This document shows positions 32,389-43,310 of a stretch of 64,000 nucleotides of DNA, piece by piece (the first letter of the stretch is position 1; each line of letters starts with the position of its first letter). Made by a program: the position numbers and the translations under genes. The DNA is from Cylindrotheca closterium. Lineage: Eukaryota; Bacillariophyta; Bacillariophyceae; Bacillariales; Bacillariaceae. The stretch is taken from positions 281,922 to 345,921 of the forward strand of contig CAKOGP040001725.1 in NCBI GenBank assembly GCA_933822405.4, in the 5' to 3' direction. Below the pieces are notes generated by a model. That model worked only from the letters and a program-made list of their open reading frames with translations. It did no database searches and had not been told where the DNA came from.

Positions 32389-34107
32389 ATGAAGTTCTTG
32401 GACCACAGAGCTGTTCTGCGTTTCTCGTTCATTCTCGTCTTCGTCAATGCCGTTGTGGACGAGTCAGAAGATTATGCTCGTTTCTTCAACGAGCCACAAA
32501 CCATGCCTCGTGACGAGGGTCCGCTTCGACGAAGTAATCGTCCAATCAAAGGAAGCTCGAGCCATGCCTCGCCAGTTTCTTTCGCAGCCACCACCGAAGA
32601 GGAACAAACACTTCAAGAAGTTGAATTTGAGCGCAAAGAGGCACCAGCGATTTCGAAGGTTGCTTTAAAGTTTGCACGAGAAGATTGGCGAGACCGGCTA
32701 GTCTTTTCAGATCGTCCCACTACAGTCCCGTCCGAATCACCTACCAATGTGCCAACAAAGGAACCGTCGGAGTCACCCAGCATGATTCCATCTCAATCGA
32801 TCAGTCCAACGAATAATGACACTGTTGTTCCAGGACAGTTGATGGTGGGAGCATATTACTACCCTTGGCACGCCGACGATTTTCATCGAGGGTGAGTAGG
32901 TTTTGTTTTGATCAGAGCATGGAATAGTCAAGAGCTGACATTTTGCTCTTTCTTCATTTATTAATACACAGATATGGATATTTGCGAGAGGATTTGGAAC
33001 CACCTCAGCTTCCAGAGCTTGGAGAATATGACGACAGAGATAGAAAGACCATATGGAAGCACCTGCGATGGAGTCGACAGGCCAACATCAATCTATGGAT
33101 AACTTCGTGGTGGGGACCTCAAAGTCGATCGGACAGTGAGCATATGTTATTTTATGAAGTGTACACGATATACATCTTGTTTTCTAACATCATCTTGCTT
33201 TGTAGATACAACCAGAGAATTCATCCTGACTCATGATACCTTGCGAACACACAAGATCTCTGTATTCTACGAAACACAAGGTCGAATCCGTGAAAGTGAT
33301 GACTACTCGTTGCATCGAGTTGAGCGAGATATGAAGTTTTTATGCGATAATTACTTTCGGCACCCTAACTACTACAATGTGGACGATGTTGGAAAAGGTC
33401 GTCGCCCTGTTTTGTTCCTGTATCTGAGCCGAGGACTGGACAATCGAGGGTTGCTGCGAGCAACGACGGAACGTATGCGACAAGGGGTTCGAGATTCTTG
33501 CGGCAAAGAGTTGTACATTGTCGGGGATCAAGTCTTTGGCGGAACTGCGGAAAAAGATTTTGTCAACAACCCTAGACACTACTCTGCATTCCAACTTCTT
33601 GATGCCGTCACCAACTACGACGTCTATGGTAGTGTTGCACAGATTGTGGGACGCAAGGGTGGTACTCTAACGCAATCTCAAGTGCAAAACTACTACGAAA
33701 ACGAACAAGCGGAGTGGAAAGCTGCCGCTGAGAGATACAATTGCCAATTCATTCCAGCAGTGTCGCCTGGATATAATGATCTAAGCGTACGGCCCAGGGC
33801 AGCAAATCCACCGCTCTCCAGATCCCTTCAGGGACAAGAACCAGGGTCCTTGTTTCGAGAGGCGCTGAAGTATGCTGTTCCATTGGCTGACAATAGTGGC
33901 TTGGACAGCACTGCAACATCACAGCCCGATCGACTACTTGTTGTGAATTCGCTTAATGAGTGGCACGAGGATACCCAAATCGAACCGACCGTTGGGACTG
34001 CCTCCTCCACGCCAATAAATCACACGTTTGGTTTTACCTACGAAGGATATGGTACGAAGTATCTGGATATATTGAAGGAGGCAACAGACAGCAAATTGGT
34101 TGTTTGA
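32389..34107 (+). CDS. secreted GH99-like glycosidase, 3 exons
   Basis: Exons are 32389-32891, 32972-33135 and 33206-34107, with 80- and 70-nt GT-AG introns (522 aa). It has a signal peptide, then the cluster's shared head in diverged form (PIKGSS, later ISKVALKF...DWRDRL), a short Pro/Ser linker (PSESPTNVP), and the GH99-like domain from VGAYYYPWHADDFHRG. LWITSWWG, FYETQGRIRE and NSLNEWHEDTQIEP are present, with the catalytic pair at Glu474/Glu477. Splicing was set by alignment with the two intronless paralogues, and both joins restore homologous residues. Secretion contrasts with the membrane-anchored paralogue at 29 kb. Confidence 0.87.
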
Positions 34108-34642
34108 GATTCGTTGATGTGATGCATAGGATGATGATGGATGACCTATTGTAGTAGTAGAACAATGTTGAATAGAAAACCCTACGTCTTTGTGGCAATG
34201 GAAGACCCTTTTCTTAGCTTACATGAAGGCGCGTTGCAATTGCGCTTTTAAAATCGATTCGATGGAAGGCCACCCTTGTGGGCTATAGTCTATTGTGATC
34301 ACATTCTTATTATGCTTTTTAAATATGCATTCATTGGAAGGGGTATCCATGTGGGTGAAATCTGTTGTGATCACATTTTTCTATGTGAAACACCGATGCC
34401 AGTATCGGCAGGCGCTTGAAGATCTATGTATTTTTGTGACTCCAGAATCGTTGGGTCGGCATGCGCGATACTGTTAGTTAGAAACAAGAAGTTCGCAACC
34501 TTCTTTCACACCCCACATTCAAAATTCACACGACACAATAACAAACTCACAACTGAATCTCATACATTCATGATTCTGGCACAAACACAAATCGAAGCTA
34601 AAATTGATTCATATCACTTCACCATCATCTATACTTTGAAAG
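34108..34642. other. intergenic with a diverged direct repeat
   Basis: Two copies of a ~70-bp unit at about 34243-34311 and 34312-34380 share GGAAGG, GTGGG, TCT and TTGTGATCACATT. No gene is supported. Confidence 0.5.
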
Positions 34643-36235
34643 ATGCGATTACTGACAGTGTCTTCGATCAGCCTTTTCTTCTGCTGTAGCAGTTTCATGC
34701 TTGTCGTCTGTGCAAGTGATGCCGATGCCGACACACACAGCATTGCTGATGATTCAAGAAGTGAAACAAAGAGGAATAGATCGCGTGTCCTCAAAGGAAG
34801 CTCAAGGTACACATGGGATGACTCGATGTCATTGACTATGTCGACGTCAGCTTTGAAGTTCAGAAGTCTACAGGAGTTAACAATGGAGGATCTTGAAGAC
34901 CGCAAACGCCAACCGGTTGCGTCCAAAGATGACATGAGACTCAGTATTGGAGGAAGTTGGCGAGACAACCTTGTATTATCTCATCATCCATCGTCAGCGC
35001 CATCCGTCACAGCAAGACCGACGACTACACCTTCAAACCAACCAACTTCAAAACCCAGTTCTTCCCCGACAATCATGCCAACTATCAATGACGAGTTCAT
35101 TGCAGGCCAGCTCGTCGTCGGTGCATACTACTATCCTTGGCATGCGGATGATTTCCATAATGATGAAGGCTATTTACGTGATGACCTAGATCCTCGTCAG
35201 CAGCCTGTGCTCGGGGAGTATGATGACAGAGAAGAAAGCGTTGTCACACAGCACTTGCGATGGAGCCGACAAGCCAATATCAACCTATGGGTAACTTCGT
35301 GGTGGGGGCCCGGAAGTCAGTCGGATCAAACTACCCTGGAAAACATTCTGCCACATCCAAAACTGCGAAACCACAAGATTGCTCTCTTTTACGAAACACT
35401 TGGACGAATTCGGCCATCAGAAGATTACTCCTTGCAACGTGTAGAATCAGACATGCAACACATGTGTACGAATTTCTTCGATCACCCCAACTACTACACT
35501 GTCACTGACCTGGCAAATGGGCCTCGCCCAGTCGTATTCATGTATTTGAGTCGACATTTAGCGAATCGAGACCTATTGCGTGTCACCACCGAGCTCATGC
35601 GTGAGACTGTTCGCAATGCTTGTGGCAAGGAGTTGTTTATAGTGGGAGACCAAGTCTTTGGGTTCGCATCAGAGAAAGACTTTATCAACAACCCTAGGCA
35701 CTACTCTGCTTTCCAACTATTGGACGCTGTCACCAATTACGACGTCTATGGTAGTGTTGCTCAAATTGTGGGAAATAAAGGTGGAACTCTGACTCAATCC
35801 CAGGTCCAAGAATACTACCAAGGAGAACAGACTCTATGGAAACAAGCAGCAGAACAATACAACTGCCAATTCATACCATCTGTAAGCCCAGGGTATAATG
35901 ATCTCAGTGTCCGACCGCAAGAAGAAAATCCGCCACTGTCACGAGCTTTGGCGGGACAAGATCGAGGATCGGTATTGCGGGAGGCATTGAAGTATGCTAT
36001 TCCATTGGCTGACACGAGCAGTTTGGACAAGTCGGTTATTCAACCAAACCGGGTATTGATGGTAAACTCATTCAATGAATGGCACGAGGATACTCAGATT
36101 GAACCGGTTGTTGGTAATCCTGCGTCTTTTCCTGATGAGCTCACCTTTGGATTTGAATATGAAGGCTATGGAGATAAGTATTTGGAAATATTGCGAGTAG
36201 GAACAGAAAAAGAGATCGATGGGCTGTTGAGGTAG
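34643..36235 (+). CDS. secreted GH99-like glycosidase
   Basis: Single exon, 530 aa, ATG start, clear signal peptide ending near CASDAD. The shared head is well preserved: VLKGSS, RSLQEL, RKRQPVASKDDMRLS and SWRDNLV. A Pro/Ser linker (PSSAPS, TTPSNQPTSKPS) leads to VGAYYYPWHADDFH, LWVTSWWGPGSQ, FYETLGRIRP and NSFNEWHEDTQIEP, with Glu479/Glu482 as the inferred catalytic residues. It is closest to the preceding paralogue, and both share SAFQLLDAVTNYDVYGS. Extracellular alpha-mannan cleavage is the family expectation. Confidence 0.88.
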   Translation: MRLLTVSSISLFFCCSSFMLVVCASDADADTHSIADDSRSETKRNRSRVLKGSSRYTWDDSMSLTMSTSALKFRSLQELTMEDLEDRKRQPVASKDDMRLSIGGSWRDNLVLSHHPSSAPSVTARPTTTPSNQPTSKPSSSPTIMPTINDEFIAGQLVVGAYYYPWHADDFHNDEGYLRDDLDPRQQPVLGEYDDREESVVTQHLRWSRQANINLWVTSWWGPGSQSDQTTLENILPHPKLRNHKIALFYETLGRIRPSEDYSLQRVESDMQHMCTNFFDHPNYYTVTDLANGPRPVVFMYLSRHLANRDLLRVTTELMRETVRNACGKELFIVGDQVFGFASEKDFINNPRHYSAFQLLDAVTNYDVYGSVAQIVGNKGGTLTQSQVQEYYQGEQTLWKQAAEQYNCQFIPSVSPGYNDLSVRPQEENPPLSRALAGQDRGSVLREALKYAIPLADTSSLDKSVIQPNRVLMVNSFNEWHEDTQIEPVVGNPASFPDELTFGFEYEGYGDKYLEILRVGTEKEIDGLLR

Positions 36236-36680
36236 TAAACAACAGCCGAGTCATCAGTATTGAAAAACATGCAGAAGGTGCCATCAAGCAAGGCACACCC
36301 TAGAACTTAGAATTTTAATGCGATTCTATCTCATAAATGAGAGGATGATGTTAGAATACCGGTACGTTAGAATTGGCAGTTAAAAGCGCATCTTCTGACG
36401 CATCATTTGCGTAGAATCAAATCTTTGGCGATGGCGTGATTCATTCACCATTCGCGTTTATCGTGGATGGTGGTACATCATAGAAAAACCCACAAAATTT
36501 CAGTTTCCGTTCAGCCTTTTGTTTAGAGCGGAGACATCTGCGACATCGAAATAGACACTGAAATCTCAAACATCACCAAATAAAAATAAGTTACATATTC
36601 AACATATATATACATCTGCTTCGATTTTGTTTGACAAGAAAGTGTTTCAAGCACTGGATCACAAACTTTGCTACAGAACC
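36236..36680. other. intergenic
   Basis: Contains TACCGGTA at 36357 and otherwise no feature. Confidence 0.4.
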
Positions 36681-38863
36681 ATGAAAAACCCTCCAATACA
36701 CTATCTTGCGATTCTTGTGTTACTCTTGGGCGGCGGACCATATTCGTCTTATGCCTCTGACGACAAACACAAGCCAAAGACGATCAAGGGGGCTGAAAGC
36801 AGCCAACAAGAATCAGAAAGGCAATTATTTTTTGAAGACGGAGATGAAGGACCAGTGAGGAAAGATATCCCTTTGGTTTCGAAGGACGACATGAGATTAC
36901 CATTCTTTTCGGAATGGAGAGACAGGGTCAATCCACCATCTGAATCTGCACCAGTAACGGTCGGCGTTTCCAACATTCCCAGTGAAAGCCCTAGCTCACT
37001 GCCATCAGCAGCAACGGGCGCCGTTTCCAACGTTCCCAGTGAAAGCCCTAGCTCGCTACCTTCGGATGCTCCCACTGATAGCCCAAGTTCACAACCTTCG
37101 AATGCTTCCTCTGTATCAAATGTTCCAACCGGAGCTCCTAGCCCGTCACCCCCAACAGCAGAACCTACCCGAACAGCTGATCGACCCTTGAAGTGTGTGC
37201 AATCCAGAAACGGAAGTGGACTGACGATTGAACACTCGACACGATTTTACGCAGGCGACGTTCACTGCCTGTCACGAAACAATCAAGAAGCATATTTTGG
37301 ATATACTTGGACTAACCAGTTTGGCTTGTTTGTAAACGGCCAAAGTGTATGGGAAATTCCACAAAAAGATCTAGGAGCATCCGTTTTTCGATGGACCTTC
37401 CAAAGGGACGGAAATCTGGTTCTGCGAAGTCAGAATGATCAAGTAGTTTGGACTTCAGCGTCATGTTGTTCGAGCGACAGCCAACTCAGGGTGTCGATGG
37501 AACGAGTCTGGATTGAAAGCAGATCGGGATCACAACCATTTTACATGACACCACCCCCAACCCAACCACCACCTCCCACTCGGCCTCCCACCCGACGGCC
37601 CACTTCAAGACCTCAGCCAAATCCTACCCCACGACCAAATCCAGTTTCGAATCCACCACCAAGAGACTCTGCTGTCAGTTATGTTCCTGGGAAATTGACC
37701 AGAAACCAAAATGGATTGCTTTTAAGTCGGGGATTAAGAAGTCGGATTATCGCGAGAACCAATGATAGAGTACGCTTGGCCAATGGCTCCAATTCGAGGG
37801 ACAGATTTCACGGAGAACCAGATGGTGCAGCTGTCTTTCCCGATAGCAATGGTGGATGGATCTATGTCAGCAATTCGGAGGAAAACGGAGGACGTGGTGG
37901 GGTTGGTGCCATCTACTTTAACCGAAATGGAGATGTTGTCGACTACAAAATGCTCTTGCGGGGAACCACCCGCAACTGTTCCGGTGGAAAAACTCCATGG
38001 TACGTTCCCTTCCTTGCTTTCTTGCATTTCAATGCCTGCCAATCTCACATCTTTTCTTGTCTTGCTATCTTGTGAACAGGAATACGTGGGTATCGTGTGA
38101 AGAACATCGAGGTGGAAAGATTTGGCAGGTCGATCCAAAAGGCAAACGGTCTCCACAAAAGACATCCATGAGCCCAGATACAGGAGACTTTGAGGCATTT
38201 GCCTACGACGTTCGCAATCGCAGCAAACCTCGTTTCTTCGTCACTGAAGACAACAATAGAGGTGCGCTGCGTCGGTTCACTCCCTCCAATCCCAACTGGA
38301 ACGACCCGTGGAATATGCTGCATGGATCGGGTGCCCTTGATTATCTTGTGCTGCAACCTCGAAATGGAAATAAAAATGATGGAACGTACTATTGGACAAG
38401 AGATCGCGGCCATGCCGAAGGGAATGCCGAATCCTTTTATCATTTTTCGGAAGGTCTGGATGTACACAACAATGAACTGTACTTCACTTCCAAGACGCTC
38501 AAGTCCCTGTTCGTATTGAATTTGGATGGTGATACCTATAGACGCTTTTCTACGGATAGAGGTCTCTTTGATGGACAACCAGATCAAATGCAGCGACTGA
38601 TCAAGGGTTCCAATTCCCTTTTATATTTCTGTGAAGATGGCGGAAAGGAGGCTGGCATCCATGCACGTGATCGCAACGGGTGGTTCTATACTATACTCGA
38701 AGCTGCAATGGACAATCGAGAAACTTCAGGGTTAGCCTTTTCTCCCGACGGAAAACACATGTACTTTTCCTATCAAATGAGAGGGATCATCTTCGATGTC
38801 TGGCGGGAAGATGGACTGCCATTCTACGGCAAGACACTTGATGTCCATTATCACGAGAAATGA
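36681..38863 (+). CDS. secreted bulb-lectin-like + DUF839/PhoX-like protein, 2 exons
   Basis: Exons 36681-37999 and 38080-38863 (700 aa). Order: signal peptide, shared head (TIKGAE, ERQLFF, PLVSKDDMRLP, EWRDRV), Pro/Ser linker, a beta-prism lectin-like domain at about 168-287 with FQRDGNLVLRSQNDQVVW, a Pro/Thr/Arg linker, then the DUF839 propeller from about 332. The lectin motif follows the mannose-site pattern QxDxNxVxY except that the final Tyr is Arg. The propeller carries NCSGGKTPW-NTWVSCEE, like PhoX phosphatases, and GLAFSPDGKHMYFS. The intron lies inside this block (phase 2). A secreted metal-dependent phosphatase or phosphodiesterase is the family expectation; activity is unproven. 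Confidence 0.85.
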
Positions 38864-39611
38864 TGATAGTAGGGATATAGTGTATCGAACTGAATCCAAG
38901 GTAGATCATGTGATAGAACAACAGCATAATGCATAACAAAGAAATAGTTAATATAATTTGAAGAATCATGCTTCTTGTTTAGCACTAGTAGAGCGAGCGC
39001 GAGAGTTTTCAGTGGGTCCAAACTGGGTTTATTGCAGCTTTTTCGACGGCGACATCAATCTGACGAGGGTTATCGTGCTCAAACGATTTCGACATAATCC
39101 TTGAAACTACTCCCATGGGATACTTCAACATGATGAGGCAAAAAATAAGTTGCCGCGAAATATTAAAAACTGGCATTTTGTTTATCTACTGACTTTGTAG
39201 TTGCCTCTACTGTAGGTTACCACAACACATATCACTTTTATTTCTTGATGTGAAATATATTCTGTTACCTAAAAGGTATTGTAGGTTTATCAACAATCCA
39301 CTCTTTGAGCCTTACGGAAACAGCGCCACGATTGATGACGACGAAAGAGTCTCATCAAAAATTCTACTAGTGTTTTTATTGTATAAATTTTGAATTCAAC
39401 GGACCGAAGGAGGAAGCTCATTCGTTGGCCAAATTTGTCAGAAACGACATTTGCGGATGGTCGACGCCTATCGTGCGTGGACTTTTCTCCGCGCTAAATG
39501 CAATGCCGTCAAACGACTTGCTAATTATTATGCAATATTAAAATTTCACCTCCGCTTTCATATGGGATAGAAGTACTGCCATGAACTATTCCCCAGAATT
39601 ACTCAACGATA
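38864..39611. other. intergenic, upstream region of the SGNH series
   Basis: No gene seen. From about 39330 to the next ATG it resembles the upstream region of the SGNH gene at 49.6 kb, in pieces such as GACGAAAGAGT, CCAAATTTGTC and the ATTAAAATTT block. Confidence 0.5.
39537..39611 (+). promoter_or_regulatory. conserved block before SGNH gene 1
   Basis: ATTAAAATTTCACCTCCGCT followed by TTTCATATGGGAT, then ACGATAATG at the start. The same order is seen before the SGNH genes at 43.7 and 49.6 kb. It could be a promoter element or simply duplicated flank. Confidence 0.55.
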
Positions 39612-42600
39612 ATGACAAGGTCTTTCCTACACTGTCTTCCGATCCTTCTTTTATTCTTATTGAATGCCGCAATAAGTGCAGCTGATTCTTCCAACAACAA
39701 CGATCCAAAAACCAATGTTCGACGGCGACTTGATGGTTCTACTACTCCGAAGAATCATCGAACAACCACGAGAAACAAGTCAGAACACAAGTCCAAGTCA
39801 TCCAGCACAATCAAAGGGGCTGTCGACCGGCAACTGCTCTCAGACATGCCAATACGAAAAAGACAACCTGCTGTTTCAAAAGATGACTTGAAGATGCCCT
39901 TCATATCAACATGGAAGCAAGAACTGTTCGGGTCCGCTGATATCCAGGCCAATGCGCCAACTGACGCACCGAGCGCATTACCTTCCAACGCACCAAGTGA
40001 AGCTGCGACCAATAAGCCAAGTGGATCTCCTAGCGCATTGCCCACCAATGAACCAAGCCAAAATGGTAGTACATTCCCCTCCGCTGCTTCGAGTCAAGCT
40101 CCGAGCACATTGCCCTCCAATGCACCAAGTGAAGCTCCGACCAATAAGCCAAGTGGATCTCCTAGCGCATTGCCCACCAATGAGCCGAGTGAAGCTCCGA
40201 CCAATAAGCCAAGTGGATCTCCTAGTGCATTGCCCACAAATGAACACAGTGAAGTTCCGTCCACTAGTGCATTGCCGTCCACTGCACCGAGTCACGCTCC
40301 GAGCACTTTGCCGTCCACTGCGCCAAGTCATGCTCCGAGCACATTGCCGTCCGATGCACCAAGTACAGGTCCAACTGCACCTCCCACCGTTAGCCTAGTA
40401 CCCACCACTGCACCAAGTGAAGCTCCGTCCATGACGCCAAGTGATTCTGAATCTCCCAGTGCATCGCCCTCCAATGAGCCAAGCGGAGCTCCGTCCACCA
40501 GTGCGTTCCCTTCGCCTACGCCAAGTGACGCACCGAGCACATTGCCATCCAATTCACCAAGTGAAGTTCCGTCCAACGAGCCAAGTGAATCACCTAGCTT
40601 ATGGCCCTCCGACGAGCCAAGTGAATCTCCTAGTTCTTTGCCCACCGACGAACCAAGTGAAGCTCCTACCACTAGTACATCCCCCTCTACTGCGCCAAGT
40701 GATGCTCCGAGCAAACCGCCCTCCAATGCACCAAGTAAAGGTCCGACTGCATCGCCCACCATTAGTCTTGTGCCCACTCCTGCACCAAGTGCAGCTCCAA
40801 CTGCACCGCCTACCGCTACTCCTCTCCGAGTGGCTTGTGCGGGGGATAGCTTGACGCGGGGGAACATTGGGGTGTATCCTGGAGTCGACTACCCTACCCA
40901 ACTTGATGAATTGTTGGGCGCAGGCTTTGACACGTACAACTATGGAAAAAACTCTGCCAATGCCATTGACGGGTTTGGTACACCGTACATCAATACCCAA
41001 GACTTTCGAGCTTCCATAACTTTGGGTGCAGATATCTATTTGTTAATGCTTGGGACTAATGATGCCAAATATTGGAAGGCTGCCAGTCACAGATATGTCG
41101 CGGGTATGGAATGGATAATACGACAAGTTGAAGCAACTTCACCAGGCGTCCGAATCATATTGGCCATACCACCATGGGTCAAGACTCCAAACGATTTTGG
41201 AATCTCGAATGATATTTGGTTCAACGATATTCAACCAATCATACGGGCGGTTGCCTCAGCACAACAGGTAGAACTGGTGGACATGTACAAGGTGACTGTC
41301 AATCAACATGACATGTACACTGGCGACAAATTGCACCTCAATGAAAAAGGATACGCAGCGCTTGCTCAAGTTTGGCAGAGGCAGATCTTGTGCAACAATA
41401 ATGGTTTTTGTGATATTGGGGAGAGCTGTGAAACATGTCGTCAAGATTGCCTTGAGCAATGCGGAGGGAGGAAAAGACGAAAAGCGATAAGTGATAATGG
41501 AAGTGATTTAAAAATCAATGTTCGAAGGCTTGGTTCTACTCTGAAGAATCATCGAACAACCACGAGAAACCAGCCAGAACACAAGTCAGAAAAAAAGTCC
41601 AAGTCATCAAGCACAATCAAAGGGGCTGTCGACCGGCAACTGCTCTCAGACATGCCAATACGAAAAAGACAACCTGCTGTATCAAAAGATGACTTGAAGA
41701 TGCCCTTCATATCAACATGGAAGCAAGAACTGTTCGGGTCCGCTGATATCCAGGCCAATGCGCCAACTGACGCACCGAGCGCATTACCTTCCAACGCACC
41801 AAGTAAAGCTGCGACCAATAAGCCAAGTGGATCTCCTAGCGCACTGCCCACTATTGGGCCAAGCGAATATGGTGGTGCATTCCCCTTAGTTGCTTCAAGT
41901 CAAGATCCCAGTACATTGCCCTCCAATGCACCAAGTGAAGCCCAGTCCAACGCACCAAGTGGATCTCCTAGCGCATTGCCCACCAATGAGCCGAGTGAAG
42001 CTCCGACCAATAAGCCAAGTGGATCTCCTAGTGCATTGCCCACGAGTGAGGAAAGTGAAGTTCCGTCCACTAGCGCATTGCCATCCACTGCGCCGAGTCA
42101 CGTACCGAGCGAATTGCCGTCCACTGCACCGAGTCACGCTCCGAGCACATTACCGTCCACTGCGCCAAGTCATGCTCCGAGCACATTGCCGTCCGATGCA
42201 CCAAGTACAGGTCCGACTGCACCTCCCACCGTTAGCCTAGTGCCCACCACTGCACCAAGTGAAGCTCCGTCCATGACGCCAAGTGATTCTGAATCTCCCA
42301 GTGCATCGCCTTCCAATGAGCCAAGCGGAGCTCCGTCCATCAGTATGTTCCCCTCCCCTGTGCCAAGTGACGCACCGAGCGCATTGCCATCCAATGCACC
42401 AAGTGAAGTTCCGTCCAACGAGCCAAGTGAATCACCTAGCTTGCGGCCCTCCGAGAAGCCAAGTGAATCTCCTAGTTCTTTGCCCACCGACGAACCAAGT
42501 GAAGCTCCTACCACTAGTACATCCCCCTCTACTGCGCCAAGTGATGCTCCGAGCAAACCGCCCTCCAATGCACCAAGTAAAGGTCCGACCACATCGCCCA

Positions 42601-43310
42601 CCATTAGTCTTGTGCCCACTCCTGCACCAAGTGCAGCTCCAACTGCATCGCCTACCGTTACTCCGCTCCGAGTGGCTTGTGCGGGGGATAGCTTGACGCT
42701 TGGAAGAAGCGGAAATAGTGGAGCCTCTTACCCTACCCTACTTCAGAGATTGTTGGGCAGCGCCTTTGGGGTCCGTAACTATGGAAGAAATGCTGTCAAT
42801 GCCATTGATGTGGTTGGTATACCTTACATTGGAACCCATAACTTTGGATTTTCCTTGGACTTTGATCCCGATATCTATTTGCTCATGCTGGGAACAAACG
42901 ATGCCAGATATTGGAAAGAAGCCAGCCACAGATATGCCGCGGGCATGGATCGGATAATAAAGCAAGTCAAAGCAGCTTCACCAGGCGTCCGAATCATTTT
43001 GGCGATACCACCATGGGTCAAGCCGAACAATTTTGGAATCCCCAACGATATTTTGGTAAATAATATTGAACCAATCATACGGGCGGTTGCCTCAGCACAA
43101 CAGGTAGAATTGGTAAATATGTACAAAACGACTGTCAATCAAGATAACATGTACAGTTCCGACAACCTGCACCTCAATGAAAAAGGATATGCAGCGCTTG
43201 CTCAAGTTTGGGAGAGGCAGATCTTATGCAACAATAATGGTGTCTGTGATATTGGGGAGAGCTGTGAAACATGTCGTCAAGATTGCCTTGAGCAATGTAG
43301 TACACCTTAG
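39612..43310 (+). CDS. secreted two-domain SGNH hydrolase with PS linkers
   Basis: Single exon, 1232 aa. Signal peptide, an RRRL tripeptide site, the shared head (TIKGAVDRQL, RKRQPAVSKDDLKMPF, WKQELFG), a ~290-residue linker of SALPTNEPSEAP-type repeats, SGNH domain A, a six-Cys tail, then the head, linker, SGNH domain B and Cys tail all over again without a second signal peptide. Each SGNH domain shows ACAGDSLT (Ser413 and Ser1027), LMLGTND and LHLNEKGY, supplying Ser, Asn, and Asp/His. Domain A (RGNIGVYPGVDYP) and B (LGRSGNSGASYP) belong to different subtypes, although the two heads and linkers are nearly identical. An extracellular esterase such as a polysaccharide deacylase is inferred. 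Confidence 0.88.
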   Translation: MTRSFLHCLPILLLFLLNAAISAADSSNNNDPKTNVRRRLDGSTTPKNHRTTTRNKSEHKSKSSSTIKGAVDRQLLSDMPIRKRQPAVSKDDLKMPFISTWKQELFGSADIQANAPTDAPSALPSNAPSEAATNKPSGSPSALPTNEPSQNGSTFPSAASSQAPSTLPSNAPSEAPTNKPSGSPSALPTNEPSEAPTNKPSGSPSALPTNEHSEVPSTSALPSTAPSHAPSTLPSTAPSHAPSTLPSDAPSTGPTAPPTVSLVPTTAPSEAPSMTPSDSESPSASPSNEPSGAPSTSAFPSPTPSDAPSTLPSNSPSEVPSNEPSESPSLWPSDEPSESPSSLPTDEPSEAPTTSTSPSTAPSDAPSKPPSNAPSKGPTASPTISLVPTPAPSAAPTAPPTATPLRVACAGDSLTRGNIGVYPGVDYPTQLDELLGAGFDTYNYGKNSANAIDGFGTPYINTQDFRASITLGADIYLLMLGTNDAKYWKAASHRYVAGMEWIIRQVEATSPGVRIILAIPPWVKTPNDFGISNDIWFNDIQPIIRAVASAQQVELVDMYKVTVNQHDMYTGDKLHLNEKGYAALAQVWQRQILCNNNGFCDIGESCETCRQDCLEQCGGRKRRKAISDNGSDLKINVRRLGSTLKNHRTTTRNQPEHKSEKKSKSSSTIKGAVDRQLLSDMPIRKRQPAVSKDDLKMPFISTWKQELFGSADIQANAPTDAPSALPSNAPSKAATNKPSGSPSALPTIGPSEYGGAFPLVASSQDPSTLPSNAPSEAQSNAPSGSPSALPTNEPSEAPTNKPSGSPSALPTSEESEVPSTSALPSTAPSHVPSELPSTAPSHAPSTLPSTAPSHAPSTLPSDAPSTGPTAPPTVSLVPTTAPSEAPSMTPSDSESPSASPSNEPSGAPSISMFPSPVPSDAPSALPSNAPSEVPSNEPSESPSLRPSEKPSESPSSLPTDEPSEAPTTSTSPSTAPSDAPSKPPSNAPSKGPTTSPTISLVPTPAPSAAPTASPTVTPLRVACAGDSLTLGRSGNSGASYPTLLQRLLGSAFGVRNYGRNAVNAIDVVGIPYIGTHNFGFSLDFDPDIYLLMLGTNDARYWKEASHRYAAGMDRIIKQVKAASPGVRIILAIPPWVKPNNFGIPNDILVNNIEPIIRAVASAQQVELVNMYKTTVNQDNMYSSDNLHLNEKGYAALAQVWERQILCNNNGVCDIGESCETCRQDCLEQCSTP
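39951..40830 (+). repeat. coding minisatellite: Pro/Ser linker 1
   Basis: Repeats of about 30 and 60 bp encoding APS-x-x-PS units such as ALPTNEPSEAPTNKPSGSPS and STLPSTAPSHAP. Codon-level identity between neighbouring units indicates recent expansion. Confidence 0.85.
41757..42675 (+). repeat. coding minisatellite: Pro/Ser linker 2
   Basis: Near-copy of linker 1 in the same gene, with small differences such as an extra STAPSH unit. The similarity continues upstream into the duplicated head from about 41550. Confidence 0.85.

Noticed and set aside
39978..42619. Several open frames opposite and across the Pro/Ser linkers (Gly/Ala/Leu-rich or Arg/Gln-rich)
   Set aside because: They are shadows of regular coding repeats; they follow the repeat unit and lack start context or domains.
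39951..42675. CRISPR-like regular repeats
   Set aside because: The period corresponds to codons of a Pro/Ser linker within one long frame, there are no unique spacers, and the genome is eukaryotic.
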